Shown: positions 44,333 to 53,614 of the stretch, piece after piece
Layout: each line of letters opens with the position of its first letter
Position numbering within the stretch: position 1 is the first letter of the stretch
Origin: DYGX01 sp035325905
Lineage (GTDB): Bacteria > Chloroflexota > Anaerolineae > Aggregatilineales > Aggregatilineaceae
Assembly (NCBI GenBank): GCA_035325905.1
Contig: DAOKYY010000006.1
Span: 1 to 64,000, forward strand
DNA: 64,000 bases
Direction of reading: 5' to 3'
The notes under the pieces: generated by a model
What the model was told of the DNA's origin: nothing
What the model saw: the letters and a program-made list of their open reading frames with translations, nothing else
The model's database searches: none
Position numbers and translations under genes: made by a program

Positions 44333-45262
44333 ATGACGACCCAATCGCAGTCGATCCGCGCCTCAGACACGGCTCTCGAAGACCCGCTGGCGGCGCGCGC
44401 GCGGGCGCTGGACATCGTCCGCAAGATCATCATTTACTTCCTGCTGCTGGTCGGCGCGGCGATCATCCTGGTGCCGTTTCTGTGGATGGTCTCGACCTCG
44501 CTGAAAACCGAGGCGCAGCTGTTCACCTACCCGCCGGAGTGGATTCCTGACCCGGTGCAGTTCAACAACTACGCCGACGCGTGGACGCAGCTTACTCGCA
44601 TCGCGCCGGGCCTGACCTTCTGGCGGATCATCGGCAACACGCTGTTTATTACCGTGCTGGCGATGTTCGCGGAAATGTTCAGCGCGGCGGTCGTGGCGTA
44701 TGGCTTCGCGCGGTTCCAGTGGAAGGGCCGCGACGTGGTGTTTTTCATCATGCTCGCCACGATGATGATTCCCGGCACGCTGACGCGCGTGCCCGCCTTC
44801 CTGATCTGGCGTGAGCTGGGGCTGCTCAACACGTATGACCCGCTGACCGTCCCGGCCTGGTTCGCCTGGGGTCCGGCCTACATCTTCCTGCTGCGCCAGT
44901 TCTTCCTGACGATCCCGCGCGACATGGAAGACGCGGCGACCGTCGACGGCGCGAACACGATGCAGATTTTCTTCTACGTGATGCTGCCGCTGGTCAAACC
45001 GGCGTTTCTGGCGATCGGCGTGCTGTCGTTTCAGGGCAACTGGAACAACTTCGAGGGGCCGCTGATTTACCTCAATACGACGCAGATGTTCCCCCTGGTG
45101 CTGGCGATCCGCTTCTTCCAGCAGTCCCTGTCGCTGGAAGCGCCCAAGTGGCACTACATGATGGCGATGGCGACCATGATGGCCGCCCCGATCCTGCTGC
45201 TCTTTTTCCTGGCGCAGCGGTACTTCATCGAAGGGCTGACCGTCGGCGCGGTCAAGGGCTAA
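44333..45262 (+). CDS. Sugar ABC permease, MalG/UgpE type
   Basis: This 309-residue protein has six membrane segments and the MalG pattern: VPFLWMVSTSLKTEAQLFTYPPEW near the N-terminus, the EAA loop EDAATVDGANTMQIFFYVMLPLVKPA and a C-terminal LAQRYFIEGLTVGAVKG. GGGAGAG lies ahead of the ATG. It pairs with the MalF-type protein. The shared ATPase (MsmX/MalK type) must come from another locus. A secreted hydrolase gene starts 14 bases downstream. Confidence 0.93.
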   Translation: MTTQSQSIRASDTALEDPLAARARALDIVRKIIIYFLLLVGAAIILVPFLWMVSTSLKTEAQLFTYPPEWIPDPVQFNNYADAWTQLTRIAPGLTFWRIIGNTLFITVLAMFAEMFSAAVVAYGFARFQWKGRDVVFFIMLATMMIPGTLTRVPAFLIWRELGLLNTYDPLTVPAWFAWGPAYIFLLRQFFLTIPRDMEDAATVDGANTMQIFFYVMLPLVKPAFLAIGVLSFQGNWNNFEGPLIYLNTTQMFPLVLAIRFFQQSLSLEAPKWHYMMAMATMMAAPILLLFFLAQRYFIEGLTVGAVKG

Positions 45263-45276
45263 CGGGGAGTTCTGTG

Positions 45277-47712
45277 ATGCAGCGATTGACGATCTTCTTG
45301 CTGACTCTGGCGCTGCTCGCGCCGGTGTTGCCGGCCCGCGCCCAGGAGCCGCCGATGCGCGATGGACTGATCAACCTGGAGCATCTGCTCTTTTTGACCG
45401 AGCCGATCACGATCGGCGGGCGCGACGCGGCGATTGTCCACATTTACTCGGAGTATCCCGAATACGGGTGGGTGGACGCCGCCGGGGAAGGCATCGCGGC
45501 GGTGGACGACGTGGCGCGGGCGGCGATTGTCTACCTGTGGTATTACGAGCGCACCGGCGACGAGCGCGCGCTGGAGCAGGCGCGGCTGTGCCTGGAGTTT
45601 GTGCGCGCGCTGCAAACGGACGACGGCTGGTTTCACAACTTCGTCTACGACCGCGAGGGCACGATCAACACCGAGGGCATCACCAGCTACAAGTCGCTTG
45701 GCTGGTGGGCGCTGCGCGGGCTATGGGCGCTGGCCGAGGGCTATCGCGTCTTCCTGCCGCTCGATCCGGCTTACGCCGCCGGGCTGCAAGCCGCCTATCG
45801 GCTGACCGAGCGCGCCCTGCGCGATAGCTTTTTGAACTACGGCGCGTTCAGCCAGGTGCACGGCTTCAGCCTGCCCGCCTGGCTGCCGGGCGGCGCGGCG
45901 GATGTCTCCGGGCTGGCGCTGGTCGCCCTGACCAGTTACTACCGCGCCGATCCGAACCCGGACACCGCCGCCGCAATCGAGCCTATCGCCAACGGCCTGG
46001 CGGCCTCGGCGCTGGGCGACGCCGCTACCTACCCCTTCGGCATGATCCCGGTGCTGAGCAACGCGCCGGGCTACTGGCACGCCTGGGGCAGCCACATGAT
46101 TCACGGGCTGGCGGAGGCGGGCGCGGCGCTGGACCGGCCAGACTGGATTGACGCGGCGCGGGCCAGCGCGGACCGCTTCCTGATGCGCCAGCTAGCCTTC
46201 GAGCGCTTCCGCGAGATGGGCATTCTGCCGCGCCGCCTGGGACAAATCGCTTATGGCACGAATATGCTCGTGCAGGACTTAATGGCGATCTATCGCGCCA
46301 CGGGCGAGGAACAATACGCGACGCTGGCCGGGCTGGCGTCGTCGTGGTTCTTCGGCAACAACATGGCGAACTTCGTGATGTACGACGCCGAGAGGGGGCG
46401 CGGCTTCGACGGAATCAACGGGCCGACCGAGTGGCGCGTCAACCGCAACGCCGGGGCCGAGTCCACCATCGAGGCGCTGCTGGCGCTGCTGACCGTCAGC
46501 GCGGACCCGCGCAGCGCGCGCACGATGCAGGCGCGCGAGGTTAGCGTGCGGCCTTATCGCGTGGTCGAGGCCGAGAGCGGCGACGTAACCGGCGGGCAGC
46601 CGGACTACCGCTCGCGGGACTGGACCGGCGAGGCGTATTTCAGCGGCAGCGGCTACTTCAGCCTGGGCGAAGGCGACGAGCTACAGGTGACGATCGACGC
46701 GCCGCTCGACGGCGATTACTGGCTCTATGTCTCGCACGAGCGCCAGAACGTCGCCAGCCGCGAGACGACGCTCGTCGCCGTGCGCGCCGCCGAGCCGGTC
46801 ACAATCGACGCCGATCTGAGCGAGTGGGCCGAGGCGCCGGTCTTCGCCGCCGACAGCGCGCGCCAGATACTACGCGGGGCGGCGCTGTGGCGCGGGCCAG
46901 AAGTGGACAGCTTCACGCTCCAGATCGTGTGGGACGACGAGGCGCTGTACCTCGCGGCGACGGTGCGCGACCCGCAGCACGAGCAGAACGAGATCGGGCC
47001 GGGCGTGGCGCGCGGCGACGCGCTATGGGGCTATCTCGACGGGACCGGGCGCGGCTCGCGGCTGAGCAGCAAGTTCACCCTGGCGCAGACGCCGCAAGGG
47101 CCGCAGGTCTGGGACTGGGTGGCGGAGAGCTTCATGCCCGGCGCCGAGCTAGCGTGGGCGCCGCTCGACACGGGCGACGGCTACGTCTACGAGGCGCGCC
47201 TGCCCTTCCAGTCGATGCGGATCGGCGACGTGCGCGCCGGGATGGAGATGCGGATCGAGGCCGGGCGCGGCTTCGGCGGCAACTCGTTCATGGACCTGAC
47301 CGGCGCGGACCCCGACACGCCTGCCAACCTGGCGCGCCTGCTATTGGTGAACGCGCTATCCGACCTGGAGGCGCTCGGCGGGGCGGAGGAAGTGATGTCC
47401 GGCGCGGAGAACGCGATCGCGCTCGGCGTGGCGCTCGACGGCGGCGAGACGTGGGTCGTCCCGGCCAATACCGCCGAAGACCGCCGCTACCTGTGGCTCG
47501 ACCCGGTCAGCCCCGAGCCGGTGGCGCTGGAGGCAGGCGAGCACACGCTGACCCTGACCTACGCCGGAACCGACGACCGCCGCCGCGCCTCGGTCGATGG
47601 CTTCCTGCTCCAGCCGGTCGTCGCCGAGCGCGTCTTCGAGACGCCCGACGGCGCCCGCCTGACGCTGACGTTCGATACGAGTACCGGCGAGATCACGCTG
47701 ACCGAGGACTAG
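45277..47712 (+). CDS. Secreted carbohydrate-active protein: helical-toroid hydrolase-like domain plus CBM9-like domain
   Basis: The 811-residue protein begins with a signal peptide (LTIFLLTLALLAPVLPARAQ). Residues of about 30-420 are helical and Trp/Tyr-rich (AAIVYLWYYERTGDERALEQA, YKSLGWWALRGLWALAEGY), like six-hairpin (alpha/alpha) glycosidases or epimerases. A beta-rich linker and a CBM9-like sugar-binding domain follow (TIDADLSEWAEAPVF...DSFTLQIVWDDEALYLAATV). The C-terminus is another small beta domain. GGGGAG precedes the ATG at 45277. The operon context suggests extracellular release of oligosaccharides for the importer. I cannot name a CAZy family. Confidence 0.62.
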   Translation: MQRLTIFLLTLALLAPVLPARAQEPPMRDGLINLEHLLFLTEPITIGGRDAAIVHIYSEYPEYGWVDAAGEGIAAVDDVARAAIVYLWYYERTGDERALEQARLCLEFVRALQTDDGWFHNFVYDREGTINTEGITSYKSLGWWALRGLWALAEGYRVFLPLDPAYAAGLQAAYRLTERALRDSFLNYGAFSQVHGFSLPAWLPGGAADVSGLALVALTSYYRADPNPDTAAAIEPIANGLAASALGDAATYPFGMIPVLSNAPGYWHAWGSHMIHGLAEAGAALDRPDWIDAARASADRFLMRQLAFERFREMGILPRRLGQIAYGTNMLVQDLMAIYRATGEEQYATLAGLASSWFFGNNMANFVMYDAERGRGFDGINGPTEWRVNRNAGAESTIEALLALLTVSADPRSARTMQAREVSVRPYRVVEAESGDVTGGQPDYRSRDWTGEAYFSGSGYFSLGEGDELQVTIDAPLDGDYWLYVSHERQNVASRETTLVAVRAAEPVTIDADLSEWAEAPVFAADSARQILRGAALWRGPEVDSFTLQIVWDDEALYLAATVRDPQHEQNEIGPGVARGDALWGYLDGTGRGSRLSSKFTLAQTPQGPQVWDWVAESFMPGAELAWAPLDTGDGYVYEARLPFQSMRIGDVRAGMEMRIEAGRGFGGNSFMDLTGADPDTPANLARLLLVNALSDLEALGGAEEVMSGAENAIALGVALDGGETWVVPANTAEDRRYLWLDPVSPEPVALEAGEHTLTLTYAGTDDRRRASVDGFLLQPVVAERVFETPDGARLTLTFDTSTGEITLTED

Positions 47713-47719
47713 ATCACTC

Positions 47720-48367
47720 ATGCAGGCGGCGCTGAGCGTCTACTGGCAATCGCTGCGCGACTGGTACAACGGCATGATCAGCTTCGTGGCGCTGAACGGG
47801 CTGTGGTTCGGCGCGGCGCTGACGATCGTGCTGCTTGCCCCGGCGACGGCCGGTATCCACGCGGTGGCGTACAGCGCGGCGCGCGGCACCGGCCAGCACG
47901 TCGACGATTTCGTACAGGGCGCGCGGCGCGACGTGTGGCTGAGCTTTCGCTGGCTGCTGGTGAATGTGCTGGTCGGCGTGGTGTTCGCCGTCAACCTGTG
48001 GTATTACGGCGCGGCCAGCGGGCTGGTGCCGCAGTTGATCCTGATCACGCTGATCACGCTCAGCCTGCTGTGGCTGGCGATGCAGCTTTACGTCTGGCCG
48101 TTCCTGCTCGTGCAAGAAGACCGGCGGCTGCGCGTCGCGCTGCGCAACGCGGCGTTTCTGGCGCTCGCCACGCCGATCTATACGCTGACACTGCTGGTGG
48201 GCGCGGCGCTGGCGTTCGTCCTCAGCCTGGCGACGATCGCGCCGCTGGCCCTGTTTCTGACCAGTTTTCTGGCGCTGCTGGGCAACCGGGCCGTGCTCGA
48301 CCGCCTGAACGCCTTCGGCAAGCTGCCTGGCGCGGCCCCAACATCGACCGATGGAGACCACCTATGA
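47720..48367 (+). CDS. DUF624 (YesL-like) membrane protein
   Basis: The 215-residue protein has about five membrane segments, with the DUF624 hallmark N-terminus (SVYWQSLRDWYNGMISFVALNGLWFG), DDFVQGARRDVWLSFRWLLVN in the middle and LYVWPFLLVQEDRRLRVALRNA. Proteins of this family accompany CUT1 sugar importers and glycosidase genes in many bacteria, but their biochemical role is not known. It starts seven bases after the hydrolase gene and overlaps the GH130 gene by four bases (ATGA), so it is firmly part of the operon. Confidence 0.85.
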   Translation: MQAALSVYWQSLRDWYNGMISFVALNGLWFGAALTIVLLAPATAGIHAVAYSAARGTGQHVDDFVQGARRDVWLSFRWLLVNVLVGVVFAVNLWYYGAASGLVPQLILITLITLSLLWLAMQLYVWPFLLVQEDRRLRVALRNAAFLALATPIYTLTLLVGAALAFVLSLATIAPLALFLTSFLALLGNRAVLDRLNAFGKLPGAAPTSTDGDHL

Positions 48368-49281
48368 GCGTTCCACTCACCCTCACCCGCTACGCCGGCA
48401 ACCCGATCCTGCTGCCCTCGCTCGTCAACGAATGGGAGAGCGACAACGTCTTCAACGCGGCGGTGGTCGAGCGCGACGGGCTGATCACGATGCTTTACCG
48501 CGCCCAGGGGCTGGACCGTATCTCGCGGATCGGCGGCGCGGTCAGCACCGACGGCACGCGCTTCAACCGCCTTAAAGAGCCGGTGCTGGTGCCGGAGGAA
48601 GACTACGAGCAGTTTGGCGTGGAAGACCCGCGCGTGACGTTCCTCGACGGCTGGTACTACATGCTCTACACCGGCTTTTCGCCACAGGGGACGCGCGTCG
48701 CGCTGGCCCGCAGCCGCAACCTGATCGGCTGGGAGCGGATGGGCGTCGTGCTGCCGGACGAGAACAACAAGGATGCGGCGCTCTTTCCGCGCAAGATCAA
48801 CGGGCGCTACGTGATGTTCCACCGCCGCATGCCGGACCTGTGGATCGCGTATTCCGACGACCTGCTGCACTGGACCGATCACCAGGTCGTGATGTCGCCG
48901 CGCCCCGGCCTGTGGGATGGCGTGCGGATCGGCGCGGGCGGCCCGCCCTTCTACACCGAGGCGGGCTGGCTGACGTTCTATCACGGCTTTGGAGAGTCGC
49001 GCATTTACTGCCTGGGCGTGGCGCTGCTAGACCTGAACGATCCGGCGATCGTGCTGAAACGCCAGGAGGAGCCGGTGCTCTGCCCGCGCGCGCCCTGGGA
49101 GCAGGTCGGCGACGTGCCGAACGTCGTCTTCTCGTGCGGCGGGATCGAGCGCGACGACGAGTACCTGATTTACTACGGCGGGGCCGATCATGTGATGGCG
49201 GTCGCCGCGATCACGCGGGGCGAGGCGATGGCCCTGGCGACCGTCAGCCGGGGCGACGTGGCGCAGTTCATCACAAGTTGA
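48364..49281 (+). CDS. GH130-family glycoside phosphorylase/hydrolase (beta-mannoside type)
   Basis: The 305-residue protein is a five-bladed-propeller enzyme of glycoside hydrolase family 130. Family landmarks are RYAGNPILLPSLVNEWES, VFNAAVVERDGLITMLYRAQG, and FGVEDPRVTFLDGWYYMLYTG, whose Asp in EDPR is the usual catalytic acid. GH130 enzymes phosphorolyse or hydrolyse beta-1,2- or beta-1,4-mannosides; subfamily and linkage cannot be fixed here. There is no signal peptide, so it acts on imported sugar. GGAGA precedes the ATG, which overlaps the DUF624 stop codon. Confidence 0.87.
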   Translation: MSVPLTLTRYAGNPILLPSLVNEWESDNVFNAAVVERDGLITMLYRAQGLDRISRIGGAVSTDGTRFNRLKEPVLVPEEDYEQFGVEDPRVTFLDGWYYMLYTGFSPQGTRVALARSRNLIGWERMGVVLPDENNKDAALFPRKINGRYVMFHRRMPDLWIAYSDDLLHWTDHQVVMSPRPGLWDGVRIGAGGPPFYTEAGWLTFYHGFGESRIYCLGVALLDLNDPAIVLKRQEEPVLCPRAPWEQVGDVPNVVFSCGGIERDDEYLIYYGGADHVMAVAAITRGEAMALATVSRGDVAQFITS

Positions 49282-49294
49282 CGGGAGGCACGGG

Positions 49295-50419
49295 ATGATC
49301 GAACCGCTGGGGGTTGGGCTGGTCGGCGCGGGCGGCTTTGGCGAGTTTTGCAGCGCCGCCTTTCAGGAGATGCGCGAGGTGCGGCTGATCGCGGTGGCGG
49401 ATGTCGTGCGCGAGCGCGCCGCGCGCTGCGCCCCGCCGGGCGCGCAGGTGTACGCCGATTACGCGGCGCTGCTGGCGAACCCGGCGGTGGACATCGTCGC
49501 GATTAACACGCCGCCGCACCTCCACGCGGCGATGGCGGTCGAGGCGGCGGAAGCGGGCAAGCACCTATTCGTCGAGAAGCCGCTGGCGACCGCCATGCTC
49601 GACGGGGTGGCGGCGGTGCGCGCCGCGCGCCGGGCGGGGGTGCTGCTGACGATTGACTACGTGCTACGCTTTCACCCGCTGCACAGCCTGGCGGCGGAGA
49701 TCGTCGCCAGCGGCGCGCTCGGCCCGCTCCAGCACTGGTCGCTGGAGAATTTCGCCACCGACGAGCCGCTGCTGCCCGGCCACTGGTTCTGGGACCCGGC
49801 GCAGAGCGGCGGGATACACGTCGAGCATGGCGTGCACTTCATCGACCTGTGCAACCAGATGGTCGGGCGCGCGCCGGACATGGCTGGCGGCACGGCGCAG
49901 CAGCGGCCCGACGGGCGCGTCGATCGCGTCAGCGCGACGGCGCGCTACGGCGAAGACGTGCTGGCGACCTTCTTCCACAGCTTCACGCAGATCCGTAGCA
50001 TCGAGCGGACGACCATCCGCGTCAACTGCGCGCGCGGGCAGCTTACGCTGGAAGGCTGGATCCCGACCCGGCTGCGACTGAGCGGGCTGACCGACCCCGG
50101 CGGGCTGGACGCGCTGCGCCGGATCCTGGGCGAGGCGCTGCATGTCGAGCGGCGCTTCGCCGGCGACGAAGCGCAGATGGATCACGGCGGCGCGACCGAG
50201 ACGATCACGGCGGCGGTCGCGGCCACGATCAACGCGCCTGACCGGCAGGGAGAGTACAAGCGCGCGATCCAGGCCGCGATGCGCAACTTGGCCGGGGCGG
50301 TGCGGGGCACGGAGGCGCTGCGCGTTACGCCGGAGGACGGGCTGGCGAGCCTGGCGGTCGCGCTGGCGGCGACACACAACCCGGCGGGCGGCCTGCTCCC
50401 GGCGTGGCAGCTTGATTGA
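49295..50419 (+). CDS. Gfo/Idh/MocA-family oxidoreductase
   Basis: The 374-residue protein has the Rossmann motif GAGGFGEF near the N-terminus, AINTPPHLHAAMAVEAAEAGKHLFVEKPLAT with the family EKP signature, and the C-terminal domain with HWFWDPAQSGGIHVEHGVHFIDL. It is an NAD(P)-dependent dehydrogenase for a sugar or sugar derivative. GGGAGG lies seven bases upstream of the ATG. It starts 13 bases after the GH130 gene and closes the operon. It probably oxidises or epimerises the released monosaccharide. Confidence 0.85.
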   Translation: MIEPLGVGLVGAGGFGEFCSAAFQEMREVRLIAVADVVRERAARCAPPGAQVYADYAALLANPAVDIVAINTPPHLHAAMAVEAAEAGKHLFVEKPLATAMLDGVAAVRAARRAGVLLTIDYVLRFHPLHSLAAEIVASGALGPLQHWSLENFATDEPLLPGHWFWDPAQSGGIHVEHGVHFIDLCNQMVGRAPDMAGGTAQQRPDGRVDRVSATARYGEDVLATFFHSFTQIRSIERTTIRVNCARGQLTLEGWIPTRLRLSGLTDPGGLDALRRILGEALHVERRFAGDEAQMDHGGATETITAAVAATINAPDRQGEYKRAIQAAMRNLAGAVRGTEALRVTPEDGLASLAVALAATHNPAGGLLPAWQLD

Positions 50420-50579
50420 GCGCGGCGGCGCTGAAGACCGTCAGGAGAAAGGGCAACGGTTGAGTCCGCGTGGGGCAAGCGTACAGAATCAGTCACGCTT
50501 GGCGCTTGCGAACTGCCTATCCTAGAGCATAAAGCGGTTCCGATTAAGGTGTGGGACACCACCAAAACGCGAAGGATGC

Positions 50580-50608
50580 TTGCCAGTTGTATGCGAATGC
50601 TGTATAAA
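50580..50608 (+). promoter_or_regulatory. Promoter of the LysM protein gene
   Basis: TTGCCA (50580-50585) and TATAAA (50603-50608) are separated by exactly 17 bases, 60 bases before the start codon. Confidence 0.7.
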
Positions 50609-50667
50609 TCAAGCTAAGATAGGCATAAAACAAACAAGCGCACGGACCTACCGACAAGGAGAGCAAG

Positions 50668-51381
50668 ATGAGAACGCGCCCCCTGCATCACGCAAAACAA
50701 CTGGTCGCCGTCCTGATTACGGTCGCGCTGCTCATGGCGTTTGCGCCTGCGCTCAGCACCGCGCAAGCCCAGGGCACGCCCGGCTGCCCGATTCTGATCA
50801 CGATGTACGACACGCTCTACGTCCGTTCCGGCCCAAGCTGGCAGTCGGGGATCGTCGCCACGCTGGTAGCGGGCAACCGCATCTGCCTGACCGGCCGCAA
50901 CAACGAGACGACCTGGCTCCAGCTTTCGCAGCAGACCGGCGCGGTGATTGGCTGGGCGCCGGCGAACGCGTTCTGGACGACCGTCCCGGTCACGACGCTG
51001 CCCGTGACCAGCGGTGGCACGACCCCGCCGCCTCCGCCCGTGACCCCTATCCCGCCAACGCAGACGACCTACGTCGTTCAGGCGGGGGACACCGTCTTCA
51101 GCATCGCGCAGCGGTTCGGGATCACGATTCCGGCGCTGGTCGCGGCCAACAACATCGGCTCGAACTACGTGATCTACATCGGCCAGGTGCTGGTCATCCC
51201 CGGCGCGACCACGCCGCCGCCCACCAACTATATCAACTACACCGTGCAGCGCGGTGACTACCTGGTGAAGATCGGCCTGCAATACGGCGTCGATTGGCGC
51301 ACGATCGCGCAGGTCAACAACATCCAGTGGCCGTATGTGATCTACGCGGGGAACGTGCTGCGCATCCCGGTGGCGGGCTAG
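50668..51381 (+). CDS. Secreted SH3b and double-LysM protein
   Basis: The 237-residue protein has a signal peptide (LVAVLITVALLMAFAPALSTAQA), then an SH3b-like domain (MYDTLYVRSGPSWQSGIVATLVAGN...WLQL), a Pro/Thr linker, and two LysM domains (YVVQAGDTVFSIAQRFGI... and YTVQRGDYLVKIGLQYGV...). Such modules bind peptidoglycan or related glycans, so it is probably a cell-surface protein. No catalytic domain is present. AAGGAG lies eight bases upstream of the ATG. It has its own promoter and terminator and is a single-gene unit. Confidence 0.9.
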   Translation: MRTRPLHHAKQLVAVLITVALLMAFAPALSTAQAQGTPGCPILITMYDTLYVRSGPSWQSGIVATLVAGNRICLTGRNNETTWLQLSQQTGAVIGWAPANAFWTTVPVTTLPVTSGGTTPPPPPVTPIPPTQTTYVVQAGDTVFSIAQRFGITIPALVAANNIGSNYVIYIGQVLVIPGATTPPPTNYINYTVQRGDYLVKIGLQYGVDWRTIAQVNNIQWPYVIYAGNVLRIPVAG

Positions 51382-51420
51382 CAAGGCTCTTTCGGCGACG
51401 CGCGCCCGGTAAGGCTCTTG

Positions 51421-51454
51421 AGGACCGGCGTCTGGCAGGCGCCGGTCCTTTTTT
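51421..51454 (+). terminator. Intrinsic terminator of the LysM gene
   Basis: AGGACCGGCG and CGCCGGTCCT form a perfect 10-bp stem with a 9-base loop, running into six Ts. Confidence 0.92.
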
Positions 51455-51489
51455 GCCGGCAGAGGACGGCAAAATCAGAACAAAAGTTC

Positions 51490-51518
51490 TTGACCCTGGA
51501 CCTAGTCTCAGATATAAT
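51490..51518 (+). promoter_or_regulatory. Strong promoter of the ABC exporter operon
   Basis: TTGACC (51490-51495) and a perfect TATAAT (51513-51518) are 17 bases apart. The first exporter gene starts about 235 bases later, leaving an unusually long leader. Confidence 0.8.
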
Positions 51519-51758
51519 AGATCGAGTCAGCATGGCTCGCCGTTGTCCCGACCGCCAGAATTGACGAGGCCCGACGACATGCCACTCACCCCACCCTACT
51601 GTAGCGCTTAGATCGCAACCGCCGTCTCGGGACGTGCCCCCGCCGACCCGCTTGCCTGCGCTCGCGCGCGGGCTAACAAGGCACAGGGTCCAAAATTCGT
51701 TTAACCGCTTGAGACCAGTCCGCCGAAATCCGGAATTATCCGTTCGGGAGCTGTGTGT
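51519..51758 (+). other. Long untranslated leader of the exporter mRNA, with a possible 10-codon leader peptide
   Basis: The leader has no full gene. A mini-frame of ten codons, MPLTPPYCSA (51579-51611), has GAGG upstream. Downstream of it lie GC-rich inverted segments (CCCGC...GCGGG near 51645-51680). Translation-dependent control of the exporter is possible but unproven; no known riboswitch was recognised. Confidence 0.3.
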
Positions 51759-53603
51759 ATGGCCGTTTCTGCGAAGAGCGAGTTCACCGTCGAGAACGCC
51801 TACCGCTATAACCTCAAGGGGCCGGTGTGGTGGATCATCGCGCATATGTGGCGCTACAAATGGCTGCTCATCGGCTCGATCCTGTTCAGCATCGTCGATT
51901 TCCTGGCGTATTCGCAGGGGCCGGTCCTGGTCGGGCGGGCCGCCGAGATTATCCTGGACCCCACCCGCTCGTCGGAGCTACTGACGATCTCCTTGCTGGT
52001 GCTGGGCGCGCTGATCATCAGCAGCCTGGCGTTCTGGACCAACAGCCTGCTGATCGAGACCAGCGCCCAGCGCATGGAAGCCGACGCGCGCCACGAGCTA
52101 TACATCGCGCTGCTCGGCAAGAGCCAGACCTTCCACGACCGGCAGCGCGTGGGCGACATCATGGCGCGCGCCACCGACGACGTGCGCCAGTTGAACGCGA
52201 TGATCAGCCCTGGGCTGCGCTTCATCTACGAGACGGTGATCGGGATCGTCGTGCCGCTGGTCTACATCGCAATGATCCGGGTGGATCTGCTGCTGGTGCC
52301 GGCGCTGTTCATCGTGTCGTACGTCATCGCGGTCCGGCGCTACGTCCGCATCCTCAACCCGGTGATGCGCCAGCAGCGCGAGCAGTTCGGCACGATGAAC
52401 GCCGGGCTGGAAGAAGTGCTGTCCGGCATCGAGATCGTCAAGGCCAGCGTGCAGGAGTCGTTCGAGCGCGGGCGGTTCTATCGCAACGCGCGGCTGTACC
52501 GCGATTACTTCGTGGACCAGGGCAAGATCGAAGCGCGCTATCTGCCGCTGCTGTTGTACGGGATCGCGCTGGGGCTGACCTTTCTGCACGGCATGGTGCT
52601 TTACCAGCGGGACCTCGTCGGCCTCGCGGACATCATCGCGCTGATGGGCCTGATGAACGTGCTGCGCTTCCCGACCTTCATCTCGATCTTCTCGTTCTCG
52701 CTGGTGCAGCTTGGCATCGCCAGCGCCGAGCGCATCCTGAAAATCGTGACCGCCGAGACCGAGATGGACGAGAACGCGGGCGGCTATAGCCAGCCGATCC
52801 AGGGCGATATCGTCTTTGAGAAGGTCACATTCTGCTATGAGGGCAGCGCCGGGGCAGATGGGACGGGCGGCGACTGCCACTCACCCATCATCGACGACGT
52901 GTCGTTCCACATCGCGCCGGGCGAGACGGTCGCCATCGTCGGGCAGACTGGCTCCGGCAAGAGCACCCTGACGCAGCTGATCAACCGCACCTACGACGCG
53001 ACGCGCGGGCGTATTCTGATCGACGGGGTGGACGTGCGCGAGTGGGATATGGCGAAGCTGCGCTCGCAGATCGCCAAGATCGAGCAGGACGTTTTTCTGT
53101 TCTCGCGGAGCGTGGCGGAGAACATCGCGTTCGGCGCGCCAGGCACCCCGCGCGAGCGGGTCGAAGAAGCGGCGCGCGAGGCGCAGGCGCACGAGTTCAT
53201 CGAGTCGTTCGCGGAAGGGTACGAGACGAAGGTCGGCGAGCGCGGGACGATGCTCTCCGGCGGGCAGCGCCAGCGGATCGCGCTGGCCCGCGCCTTCCTC
53301 AACGACCCGCGCATCCTGATCCTGGACGACTCGACCAGCGCGATCGACAGCGCGACCGAAGACCAGATTCAGAAGGCCATCCGCCGCGCGCAGGAGGGCC
53401 GCACCACCCTGCTGATCACGCACCGCCTGTCGCAGATCCGCTGGGCGGACAAAATCGTGGTGCTGGACGGCGGGCGGGTGGTCGCGATCGGCACGCACGA
53501 CGACCTGCTGCGCACCTCGCCGCACTACCGGCGCATCTTCGCCCGCTACGATGTCGAGCTACCGCCGCTGGAAGAGCCAGCCGCCGAGCCGCAGACCGCT
53601 TAG
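51759..53603 (+). CDS. ABC exporter half-transporter with degenerate catalytic site
   Basis: The 614-residue protein fuses six membrane helices (residues to about 330) to one ATPase domain. The ATPase has Walker A GQTGSGKST, signature LSGGQRQR and Walker B ILILDDSTSAID, where the usual catalytic Glu is Asp. This is the hallmark of the non-catalytic subunit of heterodimeric exporters such as TM287/288. GGGAG lies eight bases before the ATG at 51759. A second half-transporter gene starts 11 bases after its stop. Substrates could be lipids or drugs; nothing nearby decides. Confidence 0.9.
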   Translation: MAVSAKSEFTVENAYRYNLKGPVWWIIAHMWRYKWLLIGSILFSIVDFLAYSQGPVLVGRAAEIILDPTRSSELLTISLLVLGALIISSLAFWTNSLLIETSAQRMEADARHELYIALLGKSQTFHDRQRVGDIMARATDDVRQLNAMISPGLRFIYETVIGIVVPLVYIAMIRVDLLLVPALFIVSYVIAVRRYVRILNPVMRQQREQFGTMNAGLEEVLSGIEIVKASVQESFERGRFYRNARLYRDYFVDQGKIEARYLPLLLYGIALGLTFLHGMVLYQRDLVGLADIIALMGLMNVLRFPTFISIFSFSLVQLGIASAERILKIVTAETEMDENAGGYSQPIQGDIVFEKVTFCYEGSAGADGTGGDCHSPIIDDVSFHIAPGETVAIVGQTGSGKSTLTQLINRTYDATRGRILIDGVDVREWDMAKLRSQIAKIEQDVFLFSRSVAENIAFGAPGTPRERVEEAAREAQAHEFIESFAEGYETKVGERGTMLSGGQRQRIALARAFLNDPRILILDDSTSAIDSATEDQIQKAIRRAQEGRTTLLITHRLSQIRWADKIVVLDGGRVVAIGTHDDLLRTSPHYRRIFARYDVELPPLEEPAAEPQTA

Positions 53604-53614
53604 GAGAGACGCGC

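Noticed and set aside
51579..51611. A ten-codon gene as a confirmed leader peptide
   Set aside because: A frame this short with a moderate GAGG arises easily by chance; it is kept only as part of the leader description.
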